NCBI GenBank assembly: GCA_021817645.1
Contig: JAKAGH010000094.1
Location: 1 to 10,032 of the forward strand
From: Deltaproteobacteria bacterium
GTDB lineage: Bacteria; Desulfobacterota; Desulfobaccia; Desulfobaccales; 0-14-0-80-60-11
Reading direction: 5' to 3'
Length of the DNA: 10,032 bases
The notes under the pieces were generated by a model. The model was not told where the DNA came from. It did not search any database and worked only from the letters and a program-made list of their open reading frames with translations. Each line of letters opens with the position of its first letter. Positions within the stretch are counted from its first letter, which is position 1. Shown here piece by piece: positions 1-4,898 of this stretch. The translations under genes and the position numbers were made by a program.

Positions 1-89
1 TACCCGGAGTTAGCAAGGTCCAGGGAGGCTTGAATCCCGGCGATGCCGCCTCCCACCACCATAACTGAGCCCAACACTTTTTTACTCAT
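1..89 (-). CDS. hdrA: HdrA-like heterodisulfide reductase subunit A, N-terminal fragment
   Basis: Only the first 29 codons are in the window; the gene runs off the left edge. The start ATG lies at 87-89, preceded on the minus strand by a purine-rich GGAAGAGGAGA ribosome site. The visible peptide begins MSKKVLGSVMVVGGGIAG and continues with IQASLDLANSG. VVGGGIAGIQAS is the GxGxxG dinucleotide-binding (Rossmann) motif that opens HdrA-type FAD proteins. In that family HdrA is the flavin and iron-sulfur subunit of soluble heterodisulfide reductases, which in anaerobes often pairs with hydrogenase or other electron-input modules and can bifurcate electrons. The related QmoA or another FAD oxidoreductase cannot be excluded from so short a piece, but the spacing from start to motif and the phrase GIQASLDLA fit HdrA best. 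Confidence 0.7.
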   Translation of the reverse strand, partial: MSKKVLGSVMVVGGGIAGIQASLDLANSG

Positions 90-196
90 AAATCTCCTCT
101 TCCAAGTGCCGCTAAAAAATCCATGCCGCCCTGGCCTAATCACGCTCTCAGCAAAATCAGGCCGTCTTTGGAAAAAATCTCCAACCACCTCCAAAC

Positions 197-213
197 TGCT
201 ATTATTGTGCCAA
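197..213 (-). promoter_or_regulatory. Sigma-54-type (-24/-12) promoter upstream of the HdrA-like gene
   Basis: Read on the minus strand this is TTGGCACAATAATAGCA. It matches the sigma-54 consensus TGGCAC-N5-TTGCA with one mismatch and keeps the invariant GG-N10-GC spacing. Transcription would start near position 186, leaving a leader of about 97 bases before the ATG at 89. Sigma-54 promoters need an AAA+ enhancer-binding activator; no activator gene is in this window. Confidence 0.55.
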
Positions 214-315
214 TTTTTGCAAACGTGCTTGTAGCTTTGTCTATTCACGAAGACTCAAGGAATTGTTGCTTTTCGAAACACTTAGCCAAACTGTAAATAT
301 GCTTGTTGGATAATT

Positions 316-337
316 AGACACTTTATTAAGTTTGTCT
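316..337. repeat. Small inverted repeat, possible operator
   Basis: AGACA and CTT at 316-323 pair with AAG and TGTCT at 328-337 around a TATT centre, with a two-base bulge. It lies in the AT-rich part of the divergent region between the HdrA-like gene and hypA. It could be a regulator binding site, but there is no second copy here to support that. Confidence 0.3.
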
Positions 338-338
338 G

Positions 339-376
339 TGGGGTGTTTCCTCCCCTAATAGGGTATATACACCCCA
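339..376. repeat. Nested inverted repeat (hairpin within hairpin)
   Basis: TGGGGTGT at 339-346 is a perfect complement of ACACCCCA at 369-376. Inside it, CCCTAATAGGG at 353-363 is itself a perfect 5-1-5 palindrome. The two stems are separated by 6 and 5 unpaired bases, so the whole forms one nearly symmetrical bipartite hairpin or a double operator. No T-run follows on either strand, so it is not a simple intrinsic terminator. It lies about 290 bases upstream of hypA and 130 bases upstream of the sigma-54-type promoter on the other strand. Confidence 0.5.
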
Positions 377-473
377 TCTTCTAAAGGCGCCTTGCATACC
401 CAGGAATTAAAGGATAGACTGGTGCGTGTTTCTTACCAAACCGAGTCTAACGGTAATTTTTTTGCAGGGACGG

Positions 474-590
474 ACCCAGGTGTCCGCCCCAGCGCCCGCA
501 AATACCGTGGCGCTTTAATCCTATGATCACCTGGGTTTTTGCGGGGCCGCAGCTGGTGTTTTTGCGGGCGCCAAGGGGGCAGACACGGGT
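474..590. repeat. Long imperfect inverted repeat with internal direct repeats; candidate structured RNA or element remnant
   Basis: The arms 474-502 and 561-590 pair over about 25 bases, including an unbroken 11-bp block (492-502 with 561-571), around a 58-base loop. The loop holds competing partners: ACCCAGGTG at 474-482 is perfectly complementary to CACCTGGGT at 528-536, and CCCGCAAA at 495-502 can pair with TTTGCGGG at 538-545 as well as with 561-568. That duplication arises because GTTTTTGCGGG occurs twice, at 535-545 and 558-568. Mutually exclusive pairings are what one expects of a leader RNA switch, but a decayed transposon end or duplicated repeat would look similar. It ends about 80 bases before hypA. 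No known riboswitch class was recognised. Apart from the features listed, I see nothing coding in 90-668. Confidence 0.4.
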
Positions 591-668
591 GCCACCCCCG
601 CCGTTCGACGGCAAGCTGGTATCAGCTGTCGGCTGCACTGGACTTTTTTTCGGCGGAGGTCACGCGCG

Positions 669-1043
669 GTGCATGAATATGGACTGATGGAAGAAGTGGT
701 GAAGAGCCTGCTGGCCAAGCTGGCTGAACCGGGGGTAGACACGGAAGGCGCAGAGACGGAGGTGGTCCTGAAAGTGGGGGCCCTGGCCATCCACTCCGCG
801 GCCGCCACCCGCCAGGCCTTTGAGGTCCTGGTGAAAGGCACCCCGCTGGAGAAGGCCCGGCTGAACCTGATCGTGGAGCCGATGACCCTGGCCTGCCCCA
901 GTTGCGGGTTTAAGGGACCTCTGCCCGAAGGCGCGGTGGACCCCCACGAACAACTGCCCCTGGCCCACTGCCCCCGGTGCGGCACCCTGGCCCCGGTCAC
1001 CGGCAGCCGGGGCGTGGAGTCCATTGAGCTGGTCCTAGATTAA
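669..1043 (+). CDS. hypA: HypA, hydrogenase nickel-incorporation protein
   Basis: HypA is a small cytosolic metallochaperone that, with HypB, delivers nickel to the large subunit of [NiFe]-hydrogenases. The 124-residue product has the family's usual size. It starts with MHE, where His2 is the known nickel-binding residue and needs the start to be exactly here. That start is a GTG at 669, supported by GGAGG at 655-659, nine bases upstream. The zinc-site cysteines are visible as C76-P-S-C79 and C101-P-R-C104. The neighbours are not other hyp genes: an HdrA-like gene diverges to the left and a toxin-antitoxin pair converges from the right. It is therefore a stand-alone hypA, perhaps serving an Hdr-linked hydrogenase elsewhere. 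The stop TAA (1041-1043) shares the TTAA tetranucleotide with the stop of brnA on the opposite strand. Confidence 0.93.
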   Translation: MHEYGLMEEVVKSLLAKLAEPGVDTEGAETEVVLKVGALAIHSAAATRQAFEVLVKGTPLEKARLNLIVEPMTLACPSCGFKGPLPEGAVDPHEQLPLAHCPRCGTLAPVTGSRGVESIELVLD

Positions 1044-1354
1044 GCAGGAGCGTGTTGGTCCTTTTTGTGGGCGTGGGCTTTCATGAAGGTGCGCAGGATA
1101 GCATTGATCCTGGTCTGGTAGCCGGGTTGCTGCCGAAACCAGGCCAGCAAATCAGCGTCAAGCCGGATCGTGATGACTTCCTTGCGCCGGGGCATAACGA
1201 CTTCGGCGTCCCCCCAGAACGCCTCACCCGTAGGATGCGCGTCCGGATCGGCTGCAACCGCGGCGCGGATCTCGGCATCGCTCATATGGCGCAGCCTCTC
1301 CCAATCCGTGCCGCGCTTAACCTTCGATTTTTTGCCAGTAGGTGCGTCTTTCAT
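1040..1354 (-). CDS. brnA: BrnA-type antitoxin (COG3514 / ribbon-helix-helix)
   Basis: BrnA antitoxins bind and neutralise the BrnT RNase toxin and repress their own operon through a C-terminal ribbon-helix-helix domain. The 104-residue product has an N-terminal toxin-binding segment with TDWERLRHMSDAEI (16-29) and AAVAADPDAHPT (31-42). A typical BrnA DNA-binding part follows: RRKEVITIRLDADLLAWFR (56-74), then GYQTRINAILRTFM (78-91). An in-frame ATG exists 14 codons upstream at 1396, but the start at 1354 is preferred: it has GGAGG about ten bases upstream and yields a normal BrnA N-terminus. It overlaps the 3' end of brnT by 38 bases, the standard toxin-first order. It is convergent with hypA and the two stop codons interlock. 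Confidence 0.88.
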   Translation of the reverse strand: MKDAPTGKKSKVKRGTDWERLRHMSDAEIRAAVAADPDAHPTGEAFWGDAEVVMPRRKEVITIRLDADLLAWFRQQPGYQTRINAILRTFMKAHAHKKDQHAPA

Positions 1355-1595
1355 GAGGTTCAGACCTCCAGGCGGAGATAAGGCATATTTCATCATCGTT
1401 TCTGGCGGTATAGATCACCGTGATTTCAATGCCGTTCACCAGGCCGATGGCATACACCCGGGTTTCTCCATAATCAAAACGGTCATCAGTTCGCTCAACT
1501 GTTGGCCCCTCGAAAATCCGCTGGGCATCCTCGAAAGCAATCCCATGCTCCAGGATATTGTAGCGGTTTTTCTTTTCATCCCAAGTATATCGCAT
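1317..1595 (-). CDS. brnT: BrnT-family ribonuclease toxin
   Basis: BrnT is a RelE/YoeB-fold endoribonuclease toxin whose free form blocks translation. The 92-residue product shows the family pattern. The N-terminus has WDEKKNRYNILEHGIAFEDA (5-24), then GETRVYAIGLVNG (43-55), the YTAR segment (62-65) and the C-terminal CLISAWRSEPHERRTYW (71-87). Family members usually read ISAR before the last helix; here it is ISAWR, a small deviation that may or may not affect activity. The ATG at 1595 has only a weak ribosome site (ACCTG immediately before it), which fits low toxin output. It is the first gene of a two-gene operon with brnA. A perfect palindrome lies just upstream and would cover the promoter. 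Frame and motifs look intact. Confidence 0.88.
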   Translation of the reverse strand: MRYTWDEKKNRYNILEHGIAFEDAQRIFEGPTVERTDDRFDYGETRVYAIGLVNGIEITVIYTARNDDEICLISAWRSEPHERRTYWQKIEG

Positions 1596-1600
1596 CAGGT

Positions 1601-1621
1601 ATATTTACACAATGTAAATAT
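1601..1621. promoter_or_regulatory. Palindromic operator of the brnTA operon
   Basis: ATATTTACA at 1601-1609 and TGTAAATAT at 1613-1621 form a perfect 9-3-9 inverted repeat, 5 bases upstream of the brnT start. Ribbon-helix-helix antitoxins bind such AT-rich palindromes, so autorepression by BrnA (with or without BrnT) is the natural reading. The right half contains TAAATAT on the minus strand, which could serve as a -10 element, but no convincing -35 box was found. Confidence 0.6.
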
Positions 1622-1684
1622 GTTAGAGCATAAAGAGATTGTTGTCCTGGCTTTGTCGGGGAAATAACTTCTTTAACCTAATGT

Positions 1685-1717
1685 CTTTCTCCGTGCCCTC
1701 TGCGACTCTGTGGTGAA
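1685..1717. repeat. Short degenerate CTCYGYG tandem, resembling a widespread intergenic repeat
   Basis: Three near-identical 7-mers follow each other, CTCCGTG, CTCTGCG and CTCTGTG, ending in GTGAAT. The phrase resembles a short intergenic sequence I recall from many environmental bacterial and archaeal genomes, usually near gene ends. Here it lies a few bases beyond the glnS stop, between glnS and brnT. No inverted repeat or gene is attached to it. Confidence 0.4.
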
Positions 1718-1723
1718 TCTTTT

Positions 1724-3415
1724 CTATTTCTTCCCCGCTTGCTGAATCTTCGCCCAGGGGTCCCTTAGGGTCACGGTGCGGTTGAAGACCGGGGCGCCGG
1801 GCGCGCTGTCTTTATCCACGCAGAAATAGCCCATTCTCTCGAACTGGATAAATTCCCCCGGCCGGGCTGCGGCCAGGGAGGGCTCCAGGCGGCAATCCTT
1901 CAGGACCTCCAGGGAGTTGGGGTTTAGGTCCGCCCGGAAATCGCCGCCGTGCTCCTCGCCGGGCGCGGGCTGGGTGAAGAGGCGGTCATAGAGGCGCACT
2001 GCCGCGGGCAGGGACTGGGCCGCAGCCACCCAGTGCAGGGTGGCCTTGACCTGGCGGCCGTCCGGGGCATAGCCCCCCTTGGTCTCCGGATCGTAGGTGC
2101 AGCGCAATTCTGTCACTTCGCCGTTTTCGTCTTTGACCACGCCCACACACTTGAGAAAATAGGCGTAGCGCAGCCGCACCTCCCGGCCCGGGGCCAGGCG
2201 GAAGAACTTTTTCGGGGGCTCCTCCATGAAGTCTTCCCGCTCGATGTACAACTCCCGGGCAAAAGGCACCTTGCGGCTGCCCCTGTCCGGGTCCTCAGGG
2301 TTGTTGATCGCGTCTAGCTCCTCCGCCTGCCCTTCCGGGTAGTTTTCAATGACCACTTTGAGAGGCCGGAGCACTGCCATCACCCGGGGAGCGCGGCGGT
2401 TCAAATCCTCCCGGACGCAGTATTCTAGTAAGGCCAGGTCCACGATGTTTTCCCGGCGGCCCACGCCGATCTTCTCGCAAAACTGGCGCACGGCCTCCGG
2501 AGTGTAGCCCCGGCGGCGCATGCCTGAGAGCGTGGGCATGCGGGGGTCATCCCAGCCCGCAACCAAGCCTTCGTTCACCAGTTGCAGGAGTTTCCTCTTG
2601 CTCATCACCGTGTAGCTGAGGTTGAGGCGGGCGAACTCGTACTGGTGCGGCCGGTAGGGCACCGGCAGGTTATCCAGAGTCCAATCGTACAGGGGCCGGT
2701 GGTCCTCAAATTCCAGGGTGCAGATGGAGTGGGTGATGCCTTCGATGGCGTCGGAGATGGGGTGGGCGTAATCGTACATGGGGTAAAGGCACCACTTGCC
2801 GCCGGTGCGGTGATGCTCCGCATGCAGGATGCGGTAGAGCACCGGGTCCCGCAGATTCAAATTGGGGGAGGCCATGTCGATCTTGGCCCGGAGCACCCGG
2901 GCGCCGTCCGGGAATTCCCCGGCCCGCATGCGCGCAAACAGGTCCAGGTTCTCCGCCACGGCGCGCTGCCGGTAGGGGCTGTCTTTCCCGGGCTCGATGA
3001 GGGTGCCCCGGTGCTCCCGGATTTCCTCGGCGCTCAGATCGTCCACATAGGCCTTGCCGGTTTTGATTAAATGGAGGGCGTATTGATATAGCTGCTCAAA
3101 GTAATCGGACGCGTAATATAGCCTTTCTCCCCAGTCGAACCCCAGCCAGCGCACGTCTTCCTTGATGGAGTCGACGTATTCCACTTCCTCTTTGGTGGGG
3201 TTGGTGTCGTCGAAGCGCAGGTTGCACAGGCCCCCGAATTCCTGGGCTACCCCGAAATTGAGACAGATGGACTTGGCGTGGCCGATGTGGAGGTAACCGT
3301 TGGGTTCCGGGGGGAAACGGGTCATCAGGCGGCCTTCGTTTTTCCCGGCCTTTAAATCATCGGTGATGATCTGGCGGATGAAATCCAGGGGGGCGGTGGT
3401 CTCGGTGGTGCTCAT
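1724..3415 (-). CDS. glnS: Glutaminyl-tRNA synthetase (GlnRS)
   Basis: GlnRS charges tRNA-Gln with glutamine in the cytosol, using ATP. The product is 563 residues, close to the 554 of the Escherichia coli enzyme, so it is full length. The class I signature PPEPNGYLHIGHAKSI lies at about 36-51 with HIGH at 43-46. The second signature, VMSKRKLLQLV, lies near residue 270. Between them are the GlnRS-specific KWCLYPMYDYAHPISDAIEG and ITHSICTLEFEDHRPLYDW stretches; the C-terminal half is the anticodon-binding beta-barrel part. The ATG at 3413-3415 is preferred over the TTG one codon earlier, because CGGGAG sits at a normal distance. It appears to be transcribed alone, after the terminator-like hairpin at 3494-3526. 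Bacterial glnS is thought to derive from a eukaryotic source; here it looks fully adapted in composition. Confidence 0.97.
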   Translation of the reverse strand: MSTTETTAPLDFIRQIITDDLKAGKNEGRLMTRFPPEPNGYLHIGHAKSICLNFGVAQEFGGLCNLRFDDTNPTKEEVEYVDSIKEDVRWLGFDWGERLYYASDYFEQLYQYALHLIKTGKAYVDDLSAEEIREHRGTLIEPGKDSPYRQRAVAENLDLFARMRAGEFPDGARVLRAKIDMASPNLNLRDPVLYRILHAEHHRTGGKWCLYPMYDYAHPISDAIEGITHSICTLEFEDHRPLYDWTLDNLPVPYRPHQYEFARLNLSYTVMSKRKLLQLVNEGLVAGWDDPRMPTLSGMRRRGYTPEAVRQFCEKIGVGRRENIVDLALLEYCVREDLNRRAPRVMAVLRPLKVVIENYPEGQAEELDAINNPEDPDRGSRKVPFARELYIEREDFMEEPPKKFFRLAPGREVRLRYAYFLKCVGVVKDENGEVTELRCTYDPETKGGYAPDGRQVKATLHWVAAAQSLPAAVRLYDRLFTQPAPGEEHGGDFRADLNPNSLEVLKDCRLEPSLAAARPGEFIQFERMGYFCVDKDSAPGAPVFNRTVTLRDPWAKIQQAGKK

Positions 3416-3468
3416 CAACTCAACTCCCGGGTTCTGTTATTTCAATGATTATTATGGAGCAATCATCA

Positions 3469-3483
3469 TGAGCCGTCGGCTCA
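3469..3483. repeat. Perfect short palindrome upstream of glnS
   Basis: TGAGCCGTCGGCTCA is a perfect 7-1-7 inverted repeat about 55 bases upstream of the glnS ATG. It may be an operator or part of a hairpin in the glnS leader. No T-run follows it on the minus strand, so it is not a terminator. Confidence 0.35.
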
Positions 3484-3493
3484 CTCATAGATT

Positions 3494-3526
3494 AAAAAAG
3501 ACGTAGGGCGGGCGTCCCCGCCCGCC
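3494..3526 (-). terminator. GC-rich hairpin and T-run, probable terminator of the two-gene minus-strand operon
   Basis: GGCGGGC at 3507-3513 pairs perfectly with GCCCGCC at 3520-3526 around a 6-base loop. On the minus strand the stem is followed, after seven bases, by six T (A 3494-3499 on the plus strand). It lies downstream of the small genes at 3614-4218 and upstream of glnS, the right place to end their transcript. The stem-to-T gap is longer than ideal, and the hairpin also resembles the GGGCGGGC-loop-GCCCGCC intergenic repeats common in GC-rich genomes. Confidence 0.4.
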
Positions 3527-3547
3527 TCGCTAATATGCCCAATTCTG

Positions 3548-3571
3548 GTTCCCAAGATCCTCCTTGGGAAC
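3548..3571. repeat. REP-like hairpin repeat (GTTCCCAAG ... CTTGGGAAC)
   Basis: GTTCCCAAG at 3548-3556 and CTTGGGAAC at 3563-3571 form a perfect 9-bp stem with a 6-base loop. I recall the same stem, with varying loops, as a dispersed intergenic repeat in cyanobacteria, Desulfobacterota and other environmental genomes. It lies within 25 bases of the GC-rich hairpin at 3507-3526. Confidence 0.5.
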
Positions 3572-3613
3572 GAGGAGATAACCTTATAAAATTATCATTT
3601 TCCCGACCAGATT

Positions 3614-3913
3614 TCAGCCCCGGTGATAAACAAAGACAAAGGCCTCGGCGTTAACATCGATAATCAGGTCGCCGCCCCGGCTTAAGGCGTAGGCCAGCCA
3701 GCTGGGCAGGTCTTCCCGGCAGCAGACGATGTTGGGGGAAAAGCGTCCCGCAGCCCGGTCGAACCAGGCGAGCAACATAGGCTCGCTGCAGAGCTGCAGG
3801 GCCCGCCGGTCCGCGGCCTCTCTGGCCCGGGGAAAATCCAGATCAGCGTCTTTTAGGGTCATATCCACCGGTTCAGGCAGCATCTCCCGGGTCAACGCGG
3901 GGCAGGTGGTCAA
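3614..3913 (-). CDS. Small conserved hypothetical protein (possibly DUF5619-like)
   Basis: The function is unknown. The 99-residue product has no signal peptide or membrane segment. Its core runs from an amphipathic helix (DFPRAREAADRRALQLC, about 26-42), through LLAWFDRAAGRFSP (47-60) and a Cys-Cys pair at 64-65, to WLAYALSRGGDLIIDV (72-87). It ends AFVFVYHRG. The order of a 'WFDR' segment, a cysteine-containing segment, 'YALSRGG' and a terminal 'FVF-Y' recalls small proteins named DUF5619 in Desulfobacterota, but this is from memory. The chosen start is a TTG at 3911-3913 that overlaps the stop of the upstream gene (TTGA), with GGGGAGG ten bases upstream, so the two are translationally coupled. 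An in-frame ATG at 3862 (residue 18) is an alternative start that would keep the whole conserved core. Confidence 0.7.
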   Translation of the reverse strand: MTTCPALTREMLPEPVDMTLKDADLDFPRAREAADRRALQLCSEPMLLAWFDRAAGRFSPNIVCCREDLPSWLAYALSRGGDLIIDVNAEAFVFVYHRG

Positions 3914-4218
3914 GGAAATTTGACCTCCCCTTCCGGCGCCTCCATCTCCCCGGGCAATTCCGTAAAAGGAAAAGGCCGCTGGTTTTCATTTAAGCTGATA
4001 AACCGCCAGACGCGAAAACCGAAACCGATGACTTTGTTCGCAAAGACCCGGACCGGCTCGCTGTGCTGCAAAGTAATGAAGAGGTAAACGTACTGGAACA
4101 GGGTAGTCAGCACGATAGTGGCGTTGACAAGGCCGTTGATCGGCAGGAAAATCAGGGTAATAAGCAGACGCATGCCAATCTGGCTCCGGGTGACCGCGGA
4201 TTTGGGTTCGTCGTTCAT
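3910..4218 (-). CDS. DUF4389-type small membrane protein
   Basis: A 102-residue inner-membrane protein of unknown biochemical role. After a short polar start (MNDEPKSAVTRSQIG) come one long or two tightly spaced membrane segments at about 17-50 (MRLLITLIFLPINGL, then IVLTTLFQYVYLFITL). These are followed by a cytosolic region with FANKVIGFGFRVWRFISL and the RPFPFTELP motif at 81-89. 'FQ-VYLF' in the membrane part followed by 'PFPF' is the recognisable DUF4389 pattern. An in-frame ATG 19 codons earlier was not chosen: the ATG at 4218 has a strong AGGAGG six bases upstream. The stop overlaps the start of the next gene by four bases, which makes them an operon, and they probably act together. 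The gene is divergent from fur, 214 bases away. Confidence 0.8.
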   Translation of the reverse strand: MNDEPKSAVTRSQIGMRLLITLIFLPINGLVNATIVLTTLFQYVYLFITLQHSEPVRVFANKVIGFGFRVWRFISLNENQRPFPFTELPGEMEAPEGEVKFP

Positions 4219-4388
4219 AATTTCCTCCTGGGCCGGAAGATTAACGGTGGTGGCTCTTCGGCAATTAAGGTTCATGCTTACATCTGAAAACTAACCAAAT
4301 ATATGGCTGGCCTGGAAAATTTGCAAGGCAGGGAAGGCTGCCAGGGCCACGTCTTGGCCGCAAAATTAGATTTACCGCAATTTTTTTC

Positions 4389-4417
4389 TTGACCGGTCTG
4401 GGAAAATAATTGATATT
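4389..4417 (+). promoter_or_regulatory. Candidate sigma-70 promoter of fur
   Basis: TTGACC at 4389-4394 (5 of 6 to the -35 consensus) and GATATT at 4412-4417 (4 of 6 to the -10) are separated by 17 bases. Transcription would start near 4424, leaving a leader of about nine bases before the fur ATG. The -10 lies inside the Fur-type box. Confidence 0.5.
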
Positions 4418-4425
4418 GAGAATCA
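4411..4425. promoter_or_regulatory. Fur-type box over the fur promoter
   Basis: TGATATTGAGAATCA matches the Fur 7-1-7 pattern TGATAAT-N-ATTATCA at 11 of 14 positions. It covers the predicted -10 element and ends seven bases before the fur ATG. Bound regulator would block RNA polymerase, so negative autoregulation is the simplest reading. Confidence 0.65.
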
Positions 4426-4432
4426 ATCGCAG

Positions 4433-4870
4433 ATGAGATCCGAAGTCGACGTCTTCAGGGAATTTCTGGCCCACAAAGAGATGCGGTTCACCCCCGAGCG
4501 GGAGGCGATCCTGGCGGAGGTGTTCGCGGAGCACGACCATTTTGACGTGGAAGAACTCATCATGCGCCTGCGCCAGAAGGGCCAGCGCATCTCCCGGGCG
4601 TCGGTCTACCGCACCCTGGCGCTCCTGGTGGCAAGCGGCCTGGTCCAGGAAGTCTTTTATGAGGATGGGCACATGCATTACGAACATATTTACGGCCATG
4701 ATCACCATTGTCACCTGCGCTGCCTGGGCTGCCGCTCCATCGTGGAGTTCCGGGACCCGGCAGTGGAGGAGGCGGAGAAACGCATCGGCCGCGGCCACGA
4801 TTTTGCCACCACCGGCCATCGCCTGGATATCTATGGCTATTGCCGCCAGTGCCGGGAGAAGAAAGAATAA
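4433..4870 (+). CDS. fur: Fur-family ferric uptake regulator
   Basis: A 145-residue metal-responsive repressor, the normal length of the family. The N-terminal winged helix opens with FREFLAHKEMRFTPEREAIL (8-27); the recognition helix region is RISRASVYRTLALLVASGLV (52-71). The metal-sensing half contains HDHHCHLRC (89-97). Two CxxC pairs, C97-C100 near that segment and C137-C140 at the C-terminus, are the structural zinc site. An iron-sensing Fur is favoured over Zur or PerR because a Fur-type box lies on its own promoter and the feo iron-import genes follow directly. Motifs alone do not settle the metal. No ribosome-binding site is visible before the ATG at 4433 and no in-frame upstream start exists, so translation may be almost leaderless. 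It is divergent from the DUF4389 gene. Confidence 0.9.
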   Translation: MRSEVDVFREFLAHKEMRFTPEREAILAEVFAEHDHFDVEELIMRLRQKGQRISRASVYRTLALLVASGLVQEVFYEDGHMHYEHIYGHDHHCHLRCLGCRSIVEFRDPAVEEAEKRIGRGHDFATTGHRLDIYGYCRQCREKKE

Positions 4871-4888
4871 CTGCGAGCAATTTTTTTT
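4839..4888 (+). terminator. Possible intrinsic terminator at the end of fur
   Basis: ATTGCCGCCAG at 4839-4849 pairs with CTGCGAGCAAT at 4871-4881 as ten pairs with one bulge on each side. Eight consecutive T follow at 4881-4888. The 5' arm lies within the fur coding region. It would separate fur from the feo transcript, which has its own palindrome immediately downstream. The long loop and bulges make it a weak prediction. Confidence 0.4.
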
Positions 4889-4898
4889 GATCCACATA

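Noticed and set aside
43..234. 63-codon plus-strand frame at the left edge
   Set aside because: It overlaps the start and leader of the HdrA-like gene antisense, has no ribosome site and shows no recognisable pattern.
527..1024. 165-codon minus-strand frame opposite hypA
   Set aside because: Antisense shadow of hypA; low-complexity Ser/Arg/Pro-rich translation and no plausible ribosome site.
1170..1667. 165-codon plus-strand frame across the brnTA region
   Set aside because: It is antisense to two clearly recognisable toxin-antitoxin genes and shows no motif of its own.
4410..4426. FNR/CRP-like site (TTGAT...ATCAA) ahead of fur
   Set aside because: The half-sites are seven bases apart, whereas FNR sites need four; the 7-1-7 Fur pattern fits better and the context is iron.
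4265..4897. 210-codon minus-strand frame opposite fur
   Set aside because: Complement of the fur coding region; the translation has no domain pattern and the real gene is on the plus strand.
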